A DNA stretch of 64,000 bases from Amblyornis subalaris (GCA_018881555.1 JACAXG010000025.1:183941-247940); one strand, 5' to 3'. Positions 35,018 to 49,100 are shown, counted from the first letter of the stretch. A program made the numbers and translations. Notes: generated by a model not told the origin, from the sequence alone.

Positions 35018-38000
35018 AGTGTTCTTCAGTTAAGTGAACAGTTTAAACGGACTTGAAAACCTGTCCCTGTGCCTGCAGCAACGCTTTCAGTAGCTATATA
35101 CATGTGTATGCACGCTTCCCAAAACCTAACCCGCATTCTGGAATGCAAACACAGAAAGGGCAACTGTTCAGCAGGATGCAATGTAAGCTAATTGCCTTCT
35201 CTGTAGAAAAGAAATGGCATATGGATTTAGTTTTCATTTAAACAAAAAGAAGAATCATATAATAATTCCTTGTTTTATCTTGATACCACAAGAGTAAAAC
35301 CTGATTTTTATCACGTCTGCTATACTGGCAGAATAAAACAGCTCAGCTTTCTAATATATTTTAATTATGCCTCAGAAAATTACTTTAACAAGAAAAACAC
35401 CTTTTAATTCCATAATCTGACACCTACTTTGTACAATATTATTCAAAACAACTACAGTGTGACACAGTATGATTTTCAATGTACAAAAGTACATTAGGAG
35501 TGCATTCAGGTTACATCCTTAAATCAGTTAGTGACCAAAATGTCACTAACAACCTGTTATATATTAAGAAATTTAAAAAGACCTTGTAAGCAAACCTTTA
35601 CATTAGTGAAAAATATTGTAAGATTCCTGTGGTCTATTCAACACTTCAAATAGCTTTCACCTCATGCAATAATGGTCATACCTCTTTGAAAATCATACTG
35701 TTCATTACATTTCTACAGCATCTTTCATTCAAAAATGTTTGTAATTGCATTTCAGGCAACCTCTTGAACAGGGGAGAGCAACCACATGTACTGAAGCCAT
35801 CCAGGACATCTTGACTGTTATGAAAAATGCCATGGGATATTGCTGCTTTTTTAGAACAGGCAGGGCTTTGTTTTTAGTAATTTAACTTGTATAAAAATCC
35901 CATAGTTAGTAAGATACCTTGAACTTCATGTCTCTACCTAAGATAGTTCTCCTTCAAATATCAGTTGCAATTAGCAGTTCTCACTGCATGCATAATTTGA
36001 AGGTTATGCTAACAGTAGTCAGAACTGGGTATTAATGTGTGAACATTTATACTAAATATACAATAGCACTAGGTACATTCACCAAGTGCAGCAGGTGGCA
36101 ACTTGCCACATGGATTAATGCCACCAGATAAATGTTTTACCCGAAACCATTGACAAAAGATGACATTATTGCAACGGTGCAATTAATAACCTGCCACTTC
36201 ATTAATTGTTACAATATCTTCATGGATCAGCTTGAAAAATCTAGGGAACTTTAAATGTTTTGTTGTGGGGTTTTTTTTCTTTGGCTATTCAATAGGAGAG
36301 ACAATGAATAGTGTGTCAATAACCCACTCGTATTCTCTGATGCAGCCTTCTGTTTATTGTGTATGAGGGTTATGTTTGCTTTATATGAACAATGTCTTGA
36401 GCTCAGGATGAAGTTGGAAACTTCATAATAATAGAAAAGTTAAAAAAGGGCATTTGATTCTGTCAACATATTTTGAAACTCGAACACAGAACTGATTTTC
36501 TATTGATAAAGAAACAAAGTGCCACAGCAGTCCAGAATCTGTCTCTGAAAACTGAGATCCCTAGGACAAATGGTATCTCCAGTATCTCATAAATCCAACT
36601 ATTTTAAGTCTAGTTATTGTAAAACTGCCACTGCAGTACATGGCCTGCAGGCAGTTGAGTTTAGATCCTACAATGTTTCTAATGATCAGTATTTCACATG
36701 TGTTTAGTTAACAACCGAGATAAGAGTAAGACATGTGGTAGTGTAAGAAAATAAGCATAACCTCTCCCCTCTTAAAGTGAGATTGGCTTTATTCAGTGAA
36801 CTGCTTTTTTGAGATAATCCCGCAGGCTCTATTGGAAAGAGTCACCACTAATAATTTTTTTTTAGGTTATTTCCCTAGTGTCACTTTTCTGCCTGGTGTT
36901 GCTGAATTTCTATTATGAGTTCATGTGAGCTGTTCAATAGATTGCAATCTTTGTGGCATTAATACTTGCCAAAAGAATTAGACTATAGCATATATTGGTT
37001 TTCAAATGAGATTATAAAGGGAGTGCTACAAGAGTTCCTTATCTGTTGGTGATGAAGGAAAGTTTATTAGAAGGGATGACAACATGACACCAACGTATGT
37101 AATTACTCTAACTAATACACAATTAGCTACAGGGTCTTCAGTTCAGTTGAAACAGCACTATAGGGTTGAATCATCTCACACCTTCACAATGTGTGAGTTT
37201 CACTACAATTTAGAAGGTGCTGTCGCATAATGGTTTTGCCCAAGAAGTAGCTGGTTGGAAGCATAGGGTTCTTTTGTATTTAAACTGAGGCAACAAACTG
37301 AATGCAGAAAGTTACTGTGCCCTGACTGCAGGAACAGTCAACATAGAAAAGAATTTGTCAACCTTCATCCTAACCTAGGAAGTGGACAACTAATTCGAGG
37401 AGTGTGAGAAAAGAAAGTGGACTGTCAAAAGTGAAAACGGGTCCAAAACTTACCTAAGGTCTTCAATGGAATTATTCCTGAGATTCTTAATTGATCAATT
37501 CATTGAACACTGCCTCTCTGAAAACTGGACCATGGGAAATCCATCTGACTCACCAGTGTTTAATTTTTTGGTTTAAGAAACATACACAGATTAATGGGGT
37601 GTGCCTGATAATGGCATGTGGTTATTCAGGGTGTGAACAACCTCTAGGGTCTGTCAAAACAGGCGGCTCCAGGGTTAGTCTCCAGTGAAGAAGGAGAAAA
37701 GCAGAAGAAAATCTTTATTGAAGAAGCACAGTACAAATAAGAAGGGCATATACGGAGTGAAGGAAAATGTTATTAAAGTATAATATCTGTACTATGCTAT
37801 ATACAGTATTCCACTAGCTGTGAAGAAGAGTAACATCGAATGGTCAATTATATTNTTTTTTTCCAGATATATAATGTTAGAATTTGTCAGAAAAAGGACT
37901 TTTATACTAGAATGCAACGTTCTAGTTTTTTCCTATGGAGAAAAAAAAAAAAAAGCATAAATGCTTTGACGTTGGCTATTTTTCAACTTCTGTTAAGCAC

Positions 38001-38050
38001 TGGTCAAAATATTACCTGTATAAAGAGTTATATGTACTGTGCAATATCAT
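35018..38050. other. Intergenic DNA upstream of the COBLL1 CpG island
   Basis: About 3 kb of AT-rich sequence between the CR1 fragment and the CpG island, with an A run near 37939-37953. I see no exon or repeat that can be named. The distal part (about 37000-38050) would be promoter-upstream sequence of COBLL1. Confidence 0.65.
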
Positions 38051-39720
38051 CCGTTCCCACAGCACAGCAGGAACGGCGTTCTGTGCTGACGCGGGGATGC
38101 GGACGCGGACTGCCAGATGTGCTCAGTAGTTATTGCTTAGAAAAGCTGAGGTGCCGTCATGCTCAGCGAGCAAAGTGAAGATCAGGCTGAAACCACTCCT
38201 GACCCCCGAGCTCGTCACCCGTGCCACGGCGGGACTCAGCCGAGTCCCGGCCGCGCTCGGCTGCCGGCTCAGAGCGGCCCAGCCCCGACGGCCCGGCAGA
38301 ACAATTCACCTGAGGGTGCCGGACCCAACCGCGGGGTCCGATCGCATCCCGCCCCCGGGCTCCGCGCCTGCCTCTCCCCACCTGTCGGGATTTCGCCTCG
38401 CGCCCTGGTGGCTGGAATGGGAAAGGGCTGAGCCCGAGGCGGCCGCCGGGACGCCTCGCTCGGGGAGAGGAAAATTCCAGCTGAGAGGAGCGGCCCTGCC
38501 CCCGCTGGCCGCTGACAGCCCGCGGCCAGGGCCGAGCGGAGTCCCCACTCCGGCCGCCGCTGGAGGGACAGCCGGGTGTGTGGGGGCGGGAGGGAGGCGC
38601 TGGGAGGGGAACAGGGAGTCTCTGTGTCTCCGCGCGTGCCGGAGCGGGGAAGGTTCCGCGTTTCAAGTTTCTCGCCGGGAAGTTCGCTTTTGTTTTGTTT
38701 TTGCTTCTGTGTTTTTTTCACCTCCGCCCAAGGTGTGGTTCCGCGAGCGGCAGGAGCCTGGCGCAGCTCGCGACCGCGGCCGCCGCCCCGGGAAGGCGCC
38801 CAGTGTCCGCGCTGTAAGCAGCGGGAACTGCCCGGGCTTGGGGTGAGGCGGCGCCGGGGGCTGCGGAGCGGGGCCGCCCTCCTCAGCCCGCCCCGAGCAG
38901 GTGAGGCGGGGAGCCGAGGCCGTGCGGGCGGGTCCCCGGGTTGCGCCCGCCCTGCGCTCCCTGGGCCGCCGGCATGGACGGGCGCGCTGGGCCGGCGGCC
39001 GCCCCGCCACGCTCCGGGTAAGCACAGCTCACGGCGCGGGCGGGAGCCCCGGCCGCGCCCGGCTCCGCAGGGACGGCCGGTGGGAGCCGCGGCCGTGCGC
39101 GGGGCTGGGTGAGGCGAGGTGAGAGCGNGGGGGCAGCTCGGGTCGGGGAGGCCGGTGCCGTGCGCGTCCGGCCGCGAGGTGCGGCGCTTGAGANGCGGCT
39201 CCCCAGCGCCGGGGCGGGCGTGCTGCCTGCGCTCCTTCCCGGGGCTCCCGCGGCGGGGCGAGGCGGAAGCCCCGGGCGGGACCGCGGCGGGGAGCGGGGC
39301 CAGATGGAGCGGCGCGACCGTTAAACGGCGGCGGGAGCCGCGGGAGCGGCGCCTCGACGGCTCCTCGGCCGCTCCTCCTGGCTGAGCGCGGGCTCCCCGG
39401 CGCCTGGGACTGCGGGACCGGCCCGTCGGGCCGCCGGCGCCCTCCTTGGCGGTGCCCGAACGGAGCAGCGGGCTGCAGCGCCAGCCCCGCACCGCGGGCA
39501 TTCCCGCAGGCACGAGGCGCTTCCCACCCGCCGGCGTCGCCGTCCCGGTGTCTCTGCCGGGCTGCAGCGCTGCCAGCGCGGGACCTGTCGGGTGCGCGGC
39601 ACTGCCGGGATCGGCGCCTCTGAGGAGTCCCTGCAGGTCAACACTTGCCGGTCGGAGCATCCTTAGGTGTGCGGAGTCAGCTTCCAGCTGAGAAGTGGCG
39701 GCGGTGTGGGAGGGCTGCGC
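38051..39720 (+). promoter_or_regulatory. COBLL1: CpG island: promoter and first exon region of COBLL1
   Basis: Base composition jumps from AT-rich to very GC- and CpG-rich at about 38050 and falls back at about 39720. This is the only large CpG island in the window. GC boxes of the GGGGCGGG type occur near 38583-38590 and 39211-39218; no TATA box is evident, as is usual for housekeeping-type promoters. It contains the COBLL1 start codon at 38974. The transcription start is not fixed by sequence. Long open frames on both strands here (for example the 500-codon minus frame 38269-39771) result from stop codons being rare in GC-rich DNA. Confidence 0.88.
38974..39017 (+). CDS. COBLL1: COBLL1 first coding exon (coding part), N-terminus MDGR...
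   Basis: COBLL1 is a cordon-bleu-like actin-regulating protein with an N-terminal COBL ubiquitin-like region and C-terminal WH2 motif(s). Within the CpG island an ATG in good context (CCGGCATGG) opens MDGRAGPAAAPPRS plus two bases of a Gly codon, then a donor GTAAGC at 39018. Mammalian COBLL1 begins, from memory, MDGR followed by a short Pro/Ala/Arg-rich stretch before RRKPKAKAPLPP, so start, composition and length fit. Position and strand also fit: COBLL1 follows SLC38A11 in the same orientation in mammals. Exon 2 was not found, so it should lie beyond 64000. Only 14 residues support the identification directly. Confidence 0.68.
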
Positions 39721-41519
39721 CCTCCTCGGTGCTCTGGGAACTGCCCACACTGGGAGAAAGAAAATAAACAAGCAGCATCTGTTGGGAGTAGTAAAAGGGC
39801 TGGCTTGTTTGTTTTTACATGTTAGGCCCCTTTGGCGATTTGCTTATAGTGTGTCAGAAGATTTAAGTTGAAAGAATATGGTTTTTACATCTTAAGAAAA
39901 ACTACCTGAGTTATAGAGGAGGAGGATTTTTCCTCTAACTGGTCAGGTACATTTGAAGAAAATTAATTCACTCAGTGACTTCAGTAGGAACTCGAGTGAA
40001 TCAAAATACTCTCAAAGACTGATGGAGTTATCTGTAAATAGAATTGATAAAATACATAGTGGATGTATTTTTTAACATGAAGCTTCCGTACAATGTGCAA
40101 AAATGGGTTTCTGACCAAGTGGCTACAGGATAGACAGGTGCAGATGGCAATTTACAGCAGTAATCAAATCAGTTTGAAGTCATGGCTGCAGTGAATATGA
40201 AAGACTCAAAAAGGGAGGGGTATTTATTCACTTAGGGCCTTGTCACCATTCCACATTTATATGTAGCCATTGAGAAATTAACTTTATACTCTTAATTAAT
40301 GTAGAAGGTGTAATTACAGTGTAGATAATTANTGCATTTTTAAGACTCTGGGTATGTAAGCCCAGTTGGAAGGACTGAGTCTAGCATAATAGTGTTTTAT
40401 TCCAGGTTAGGAAGTGGCAAAAACAGTGTGTCAGGTCCTCAGTTTTAGTTGTGAACATGAAAACAAGCAAAAAGACACAATTAAAACTTTGGCTGTTCTG
40501 GCAATTTCCCTAGGCCTGTTGCCTGCTGTAAAGCTGTTGGGTATTGTGAATTTTGGCTGCTGCTTGACATCTAAGTCAGAAAAAGTAGTCTGTTCTCTTT
40601 ATGTAGCTTCAAGTATCTGTCAGCATCAACTTCTCAGTTTTGAGAAACATGTAGCTAATGGTAGTGCTCATTGCATTAGCCCTGCAGAGATATTTTCAGG
40701 CCTCATATCAGTTTTTCCCATATAATTTGGTGCTTAGGAAATGAAGTTACTATGCCTTTCTTGTTACAAAAGTTCTTTATTGACAGTCTTAACTATTTCC
40801 TGAAGATTGTCTCATTTGCTCATTGAAATGTGGGATTTCAGGAAAATTATGTGGACATACCAGCAAAAATGACAAGTCCCAGTTTTACTGAAAATAGTCC
40901 ACAGATACTTTTTTGAATAGTATGCAGTTACTGTGGTTCCCTCTCTGAGACGATAGGAAAAATTGTGCAATCTGGGAAGAATTTCAGTTGAAATAGCAAT
41001 TTGCTTTAAAAGTATTACCAAGTGATGTGATGTACTGTATTACGTCTCTTCTTAACTTGTCTAGCCAGGTTGCAAGTGTTGTTAAACTGTTTACCAGCCA
41101 ATGCATTCTTAAATCACTATTTGGAGTTCTGTAGAGTAATTGCTGGTAACTCTTCACAGCTGAGAAAGTTTATTTATGGTAATGCTAAGAAGGCAGTGTT
41201 TTGTGAATTTCAAACATTGATGTTAGTTTAGGCTTGGAACTCTTACATGACTTAATGACTGGTGCTCTTTAATATAGCATTTTGTTATCAGATCTATGGG
41301 GACAAACTTTGGGAAAAGATCCTGTCATATCTTTTTTTTTGCATGCAGGATTGTGCTTTCCTATTGCAAAATTGTTTATTAAAACCGGTTGTGGATAAAA
41401 ATATTTGTCTGAATTTGGTGAGAAACGTGCCCTTGTTATTTTCACTATACATTCAAGATAAAAAAGAAAATACTTTTTAAAAAATGGCTTCTGCTGGATT
41501 TTTTTTTTTTTTTTTTAAT

Positions 41520-41610
41520 ATGGTGAATAGAGAGCATGCCCAGCAACTGGCTGGAATACTTTGGAATATGATGAATAGAAGGTGTGCCCAGTAACTGGCT
41601 GGACATGACG
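41520..41610. repeat. Imperfect two-copy tandem repeat next to a T run
   Basis: After a run of about 18 T (41500-41517), the motif GAATAGAGAGCATGCCCAGC + AACTGGCTGGA is followed by GAATAGAAGGTGTGCCCAGT + AACTGGCTGGA. The unit is about 50 bp. The same duplication shows on the minus strand as two VxGHxxYSxY-like peptides in the frame 41515-41703, which is not a gene. Confidence 0.75.
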
Positions 41611-44600
41611 CATAGTTTCTTCTCCTAGCAGGAGAAACTTGGCTGGACCTACTTTTAAGAGAGTTTTATAGCTCATCTGTCTTGCCCTGAGCCTGAGCAG
41701 CACTCATGGCAGCGAGCTCCTGCCAGGCCAGTTGACACAGTCTGCTCCTGTTCATCACAGAGCTGAACTGGCTTTGTGTATTGTCTGTGTCATGGGGTGA
41801 TAGGAAAATGTGTGATTTAATACTTATAAATAAAAAAAAGAAGCAGCTGTAGTTGGTATCCTACCTTTTGAACACAATCTTCCTGCTGTTGCTGGATAGC
41901 AATCCTGTACCCTGGAGTAAATACTTTTTTACAGTACAGGTAGATGTCAGTAGTTGACACAGGATTTTACCATGAAGAAGTGTNTTATGGCTTAATATGC
42001 CATTAGAATATTGGAACAAATGTGGATTTAGGTAAATGGAAGATTGATATCCTCTGAAATATTAGAATGCAATTAGAAAATCGGTTGTCATGTTTCTGAG
42101 AATTTCACATTATTTCATTTATTCCCTTAAATCATATTTAAAGCTATGTGCTTACTTACAAAATAACAGCTTCTGACCTGCTTTGTCCAAGCAAACCACC
42201 TTTGTTTTGTCATTTTCATTGTCTAATGAAAACATACTTAGGAGATAGAGCTGCTCTCCAGGGGCTGAAGATAAAGCTGGTTGTATGGGGGAAGGGGCAG
42301 AGCCAAACAGCTTTGATTAGCTTAGTGCCAGAAACACTCCTCATGTGTGTCTTCAGGCTCCCTTTCACNGTTGCTTGGCCTAGTGAATATATTTGAAAAA
42401 TTTAATAAAGAAAACAGGGGAGAAGTCTTTTTCACATGATTCCCAGGGCTGTCTCAGGAAGTGAGGGATGTTTTCAGAAAAACCAAGAAATTTACCTTTT
42501 CTCTTGCATGTAACTGTTGAGTTTTTATCAAATCATTTCAATCAGATTACGAGTCTCTGGAGACATCAGCTGTGGCGCAGTGTTGGCAAATGTCTGGCAT
42601 CAAGCTTGGAATACTGATTTGAGCTCTCTTCCTTCTCTTTCAAGTGTTCAGTTGAGTCAGCTCACAACATAGCCACAGGTTTGTTCAAGTATAAATGAAA
42701 GTGCTTCCTGTTGTGAAGTGTGGGAAGGGACGAAAATGTAGCAATAGCTTCAAACCAAGCATTCTATGCCCAAGCCACGGCAGCAGAGTGCAGGTGGGGG
42801 CTTGTGTATGTGTCTGAATTTGCTCAGTTTGGTGAAATTTAAGTAAGGGTGAAACTATGTTTTTCTCTTGCAATAAGTTAGCTGTTGCCATTGCTGCATT
42901 ATTGTAGACACATGTTTGTCAATAAATCCAAGACCTTTTGTGCTCGTANTACTAAATGGTAGCGCTGTCTGGGATCAGAGGTTAGGCTGTCATGGGTCTA
43001 ACAAGTAGTCCTGTCTCAGATGTGCTTCATTTCTTAGACCGAGGACTTCAAGATAATACTTAGCCCATTCTTCTCACCCCCATGACCCTGATGAAGAACA
43101 ATTACATGAGCAATAACAAAATGGAAAGAATTTTGAGAATTTGGGACTGTAGAGATTGCTGGATGTTTGAAGCGAGGAGTTAGCTCCTTCGTGGGTGGAT
43201 GCCCATCAGGAGCCACTTGAATGCTAATCATTCCAGGGGCCAATTTGCCAGCTGAGTTCCAAATGTACACATAACATTTTTTGAGGTCATTATGTTGTTC
43301 TTAATGTATCTGCCTTAACCAAGGCAGTGTCAAATAGTCGGATGACACTGGTGCCATTAAATGAATGTTTTATTTAAAAGTGGCCTGATTAACTTTGTCA
43401 AGTCTGAAGTCGTAGCTGGGCACCTATGGAATAGTTAGTGATAGTGTTCACTGTTGGAGTGTTTTGCTGTGGGAATGAGATCAAGAAAACATTAGGTGGT
43501 GGAATGTGGATACTAGAGTGAAAAAATGTGTGGGAGGGTAATATACAAATAGAGAGTAGCAGAGTTATTTCAAAGCTTTGTCCAAGTGTGTTAGTATCTT
43601 GTAAAAAAGAAAAGTGAGAGCTAGCTAGTGAGGTATCAAAAGCATTTGAGGGGAAGAAGTGCTTGAGACTGGAAGGTGGGTTTTGGTGTTATCTTAGGGT
43701 AGGTTCTTTTCTTTCTGCTGTTACTGGATTTTTAAATTTTTTTTTNGTGTGTACTTTAAATGAGATCACAGTGTTTATGTAAACCTGAAGATCACTATTT
43801 ATTTTGAGTAGGCGTGTCTGTGTTGGGTGGAAGAAGAAGAGAGTCCATTGTAGGGGATCAAAACCTTAGATTCCAGAGGAATCTGAAGGTCTTTACGGGA
43901 CTCCTGTCATCTGACAGATAAAATAATTCACTAGGAATATTTTAGAGTCACAAAGAAATGGTTTCTCCTGTAATCTGGCAACATCTCTGTAATCTGGTCT
44001 CCCTTCGTAAAGTCCAGTACTTGTTTCTGACTGTCTTGATTGTAGCTTGGAAAAAATTTCTAAGCATGCTGGTTTTTCTAGCCTGACTGCTGCTGTTCCT
44101 AGCTGCCAGTGTTGTAGTTTTGTGTGTTGGGGAGCAGCAGATGCCAGATTATCCAGCCAGCCCTTGGAGCTGTAACAAGGTTAGCATGATCAACTAAATA
44201 TTTATTCTTTTTTTCTAGAAATTAACAAGTCAGTATGATGAGTTGCTCTGTTAATGTGGTGGATACATGGAATGCCAGGTGTTCTCTGTTACGGCTGCTT
44301 GCGAGTTAAACCAGATCTGATTGTGCACTTTCTTTTCTTTTCACCTGGCTCTCACTTGCTTCCCCAACAGCTGATCTGTAGTTCACGTTGCTTAAATTCA
44401 CGTAGCTGCCTGCTGTTTGAGAAAGTTTCTCTTCAGTGTGAGTATCGTTGTGCACAGCTCTGAAACTCAGTGCTGACGTCAGGGTGTTAGAGGATGACAA
44501 GAAGTCGAGATGTTGGCTCCNAGACTCCTGTAGAGTTCTGTGGCTGTGCCCAGCATTAGCACAATGAAGAGGAAACTCTGACTGTGCAGCATGCAACAAT

Positions 44601-45839
44601 GGAGGGTTCAAGGGGGAAAACCACCCCTGCTGTTCTGAGCGGTAGCAACCAATTAAGAACTTGATGCTTCACCTGAATTTTCTCTGAGGTAAGGTCCCAC
44701 AATTAAAAATGCGATTCTTCATGAGGTAAATTTGAACACTTACTAACTGGAGTTCCAGTAGATCTGTTCTGATTTAAAATCTACATGGTCAGAGACTGAT
44801 GGATAAAACTGCATTTTTTTCATGGTTTAAGAAATGTTTTTTTATGCAGAAGCAGAATACCATGGGAATTTTTACAGAATTCAGTGTTCNTGGATTTGTT
44901 TTTATTTGCTAGGAGGTTATCCGGTTCAGAAGGGGCATGTGCATATGTTTGGTTGTTGTAAATGATCAAAGTGCTGTAGGTGGTTAAAGGATGAGTTCCT
45001 AATCTGTGAAATGTCTCCCTTGGGAACTTGTATTAAAGTCAACTCTGCTGCAAGTCTATGGTTGTCAGGAGTGCTATTTTCAGCTAAAGAAAATAGAGCA
45101 CGTGAGTATTTTTAGCTGGGTGTAAGCTTCCTTCTGTGAGAAAGCATTGGTTTTGTTGCGAGCTTTAGTTCTACAGAGGTTCTCATTGAAGAAATGGTAG
45201 AACTTGGAAGCTTTCTTAGCTATGTTTTAAAAATACTTTCTGCATGTTTATTTGATTTTCATTTCTCTTCTGGAAATAGAGCTACTTGGTTCGGAAAACA
45301 TGGATCAATCTTCATTAATAATAGACAAACAAACCTCTCCTTCTCCCCAAACAATACAAACCCTTGCTCTATGTTAAATAAGAAATGTTGTGAGCTTGAA
45401 TTTTCCTCCAATAGAAAGAGGCAAAAAAAACCCAACAAGGAAAACACCATCTTATCTCAAAAGAACAGCATTAGAAATGTGGGTATTTTTCTTTACAGTC
45501 AAATTCATTTTCCATCTAATATTCCTGAGTTANTGATGTATTGATTTAACCATCTTTCTTTTCTTCATGGGCCTTGGTTTTCTGTTGAGAATTAATTTTC
45601 CCTTTTGGTATTTTACCTTACTCTAATGTCACCCTTTCAGATGGATTTTCTTCCAAAGACTGAGGCTCTTTCATACATGGAGCTTAACAGGTAACTTTTA
45701 AATGTTTTGCAATGGGAAGAGCATAAGCATTTTCAGCTGTCCCTTTAATACAGGCTTACCATTGACAAAGTTGTCTGAAGGAACTGCTTCTTCTAGTCTT
45801 TTCAGAAAAGGAATTATATTTTTTTTGTTTCATTCCATT

Positions 45840-45863
45840 TGTTTGTTTGCTTGCTTGTTTTGT
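45840..45863. repeat. TTTG/TTGC microsatellite
   Basis: TGTTTGTTTGCTTGCTTG followed by TTTTG, a short tetranucleotide repeat. Confidence 0.75.
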
Positions 45864-46076
45864 TGGGGATTTTTGTAGGTCAGTGTTCCATCCCGGCCCC
45901 CCCAGTTTGATGTGCTGCAGTCTTTGCTGAATAAAGCGAGTTAAGTAAGAATGTTCAAAGAAATGGGCCATCAGTAGGGTAGCAATGGAAGCTTTGTGTT
46001 ACTATTGCCCAGAAACTTTTTATATGTAGGTATCACAGTAATTTGAAGGGCATTAGAGAAGAATATGNTGTGCCAA

Positions 46077-46118
46077 GTTTGGTTTGGTTTGGTTTTTTGT
46101 TTGTTTGTTTGTTTTTTC
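46077..46118. repeat. TTTGG / TTTG microsatellite
   Basis: Three GGTTT pentamers pass directly into four GTTT tetramers (GTTTGTTTGTTTGTTT). Confidence 0.8.
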
Positions 46119-49100
46119 ATTCACTAATTTGGCATTTGTTTAAGTATCGTTGTATTGCTCTTGACTTTGTAAAACCTGGATCAGTCCTTCTGTACTGTCA
46201 AACCAGACTGAGAAAACAACTGGGTGTAATATTGCAGGTAGAAGGTAATTACTGGGGTGGCTCTTGTTTAACTGTTCTTGTGACAGCAATGTTGAAAGCT
46301 CTTTTTATGTGGGAGGAATAATGTTTTGTCTCTGGATCTAGTAAAAAAAAGAGGAGCCACAATATCTTTTCATAACAAGGTTGAAAAAACAAATGTTTAC
46401 AACTTATCATACTGGGTTGTGACCCTTTGAGGCAAAGATGAAGTACAACTTTCTTTAGTAGTGGCTATGGACTTAGATATTTTGTCCTTCTCATTAAAAA
46501 TTAATGTTGTGGAGAATTAAATATGAAACCATTTTGGCCTTCAGAGCATAGAAATTATTTGCATGGATGGATGAGTTTTTTACTCCTTTAGTTAGTAAGA
46601 CAAACAAGGTATGTGTTAGTTGGTGACAACAGTACAGTAGGTGGGATTTCCAGGGGTGGAATTTCTGATGATTTTCATGCATTTGTGTAAAATCAGAAAT
46701 TCAGCCCATGCCAGAAATTTGGGCTTTGATTTTTTTTATTTATTTATTTTTAAATTCAGAATCTTTAATACCTCATAAATCAGGTACCGTTATATGTTGA
46801 AAGTTGTTCCCAACTTTTGTTTCTTAAGAGTTACTGCTTTTTCCATTTACTCTCTGATGTCTCCAGACATAAACTCTTCTGTATCCTCTGCTGATCTCTG
46901 ATTCATGGTCTCTTACTTCCCTTTGACTGCAATTTTGATCCTCTCCTTCCACCCACGCTACAAAGCAGCCTCACTAATTCCTTCCTTGGCACCCTCCTTG
47001 AGCTGTATTTACCTCATTCAGTTTTTAAAGTACTCACTGCTTGGAGAAAGTCCCTTTTTGCTGAATCTTAAATAAGTTTGTAAGTCCTAGCTGCTAGAGA
47101 AGAAAGATGTACTTCATTTTTGCCTGAAGGGAATACAACCCAGCATGTTGAGTGGATCTTTCTGGATTCTGGCTTTCTGCATTCTTTTAAATCTTCAGAT
47201 TTAAAAACAGCCTGCCCTTCAGCTTGGTCCTTCGATATGATTTGGGATTTTTTGTTTGTTTTGGTTTTGTTTGTTTTCTGTGTCCCATTCGGCCTGTATC
47301 TGATTCCTCTTCCCTGACTTCACTCTGAAACTACAAATTCTTCTTTTTGTAAATGTGGCTTTGTGTTTAAATACTGTGTATTCTGTTTCACCTAGCTCAG
47401 TGCTTCTTATTCCCTTGTACTTATATGGGCATGGAGAATATTTTCACTGCAGTGTTCAAGGGGAGAAGGGTTTCCCAGGCCCTTTCATGTGGCACTTTAA
47501 ACGGGGGTCATTGACTGTCTTTCCAGTTGCTGATCTCATCTGCTCACTTATCTCTAGTCGAGTAATGCCTTGGACATTGCAGGACTTGGAGCTGACGTCT
47601 TGAGGCAGGCAGTGATAGCTAGAGACATGAAANAGGATTTATTTTTTCTTCTTTCAGCTAAGTCAGAGTTTACTTATGACTTTGTTGAGCCACTAGCAGT
47701 AATTTTATTAATCTTTTATATGCTGTCCTTTATTATATTATATATAATTTGACATCTGCATGACATGTTATTAAGATATTTGTTGTAGAAGTGAACTGCT
47801 GGAACTGGATCAGATGTGTCTTTATTCCTTCAGCTTCTTAATGCTTCTCTTTTGCTTCCTGATGGTTGATTGGGGTTTTTTGGGGGAGTAGGGAGAAGAG
47901 TCTGTTTTTCTGCCAAGAGGTATTTGCAGGGATCAGAGGATTTTGAGATCTAGGTAATTTTGGGGGTTTGTTTTGATGATTCTTTTGCAGTGTAGGGCAC
48001 CTATTTCCCCCCTCCCCCACAGGTATTGTTGAGATATTCTCAACACACCAGGCAATGCTTGTTCACTTTTGTAGAAAAGCAAAGTGAACGTGTAGAAGAT
48101 GGAGAAAACCAAAGCATTTTATAAGCACTTCTTCAGAGCTGGCTGTCAATAGTGAGGGATATGAGAGACTCTGAAGAGGCTTATTTTGGAAAAGTAATAA
48201 GGATCTGACATCACTGGCTGAACTGTTGGAATCTCTTATTTCTAAGCATCTTTCTTTGACTGTTCTCATATTTCTGCTCCCAAACATTGTTACAAACTTT
48301 CCAATCTTTCTCCCAAAATATACTGCTGTAATGCATCTTTATCCATAAATCTTGAGTTAATAAAGGAGGACCGAAGGGCAATGCATTTTAAATGTTAAAT
48401 GAAACCTTAAAAATATACAACGATTTGTTTTAGAAACAAAATGGGGATTTAGTACGATGAAAGTTTTAGAAATATTCAAACAATCAGGTGTTACTTTTTT
48501 TTCTGGTGGTGTTCTTTAAGATACTGCTTATAGGCTCCTGTTGCCAGATTTTCTTCCTGCTTTTACTTACCCCAAGATTTTCCTGGGTTTTGTAGTTATA
48601 ATATGTAAAGCCTGCCAGGTCACAGGTTTACAGGAATGTTTTGTTTGAAGACTGCTTGCCAGTACTTAATCCAGAATAAGATTTTATGTTTGAATTGAGA
48701 ATGTTTGGAAATAATGACACGTAACATAAATGTTGAGATTTCATCCGATACAATGCCAAGCAGTATTTCATACATGTTGAGTGTAGATGGAGGCTTTGAA
48801 ATGACTTGGTACCCTGACTGAGTGGTCTCGTGGAAAGATCTATGTAGTGCTGGTCACCACTCTGCCCCTCTGCATAAGAGGCAGCTGTCCTGCTTTGTCT
48901 CCACTAGAGAAGGACAGCTGGATATTCCTTCACATTTCCTGAATGAAGTCTGTGTATTCTCTGACGAGAAGATGCTGCCTCTTCCTCTCGTGGTGCAGAG
49001 ATGTGCAGTAGGAAATGACGTGTCCAGTGAATTGTTTATTTTGTAAAAATGTTTGTCAGAGCCACTTGGAAGAGCTTTAGCAACTTAAGGTAGAAACGCC

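Noticed and set aside
38133..38846. A 237-codon plus-strand open frame in the CpG island
   Set aside because: Same GC-composition effect; no recognisable domain, and it lies in the promoter/5' UTR upstream of the supported ATG.
38269..39771. A 500-codon minus-strand open frame across the CpG island
   Set aside because: Stops are rare in GC-rich DNA; the product is low-complexity Ala/Arg/Pro/Gly sequence with no domain, and it overlaps the plus-strand COBLL1 start.
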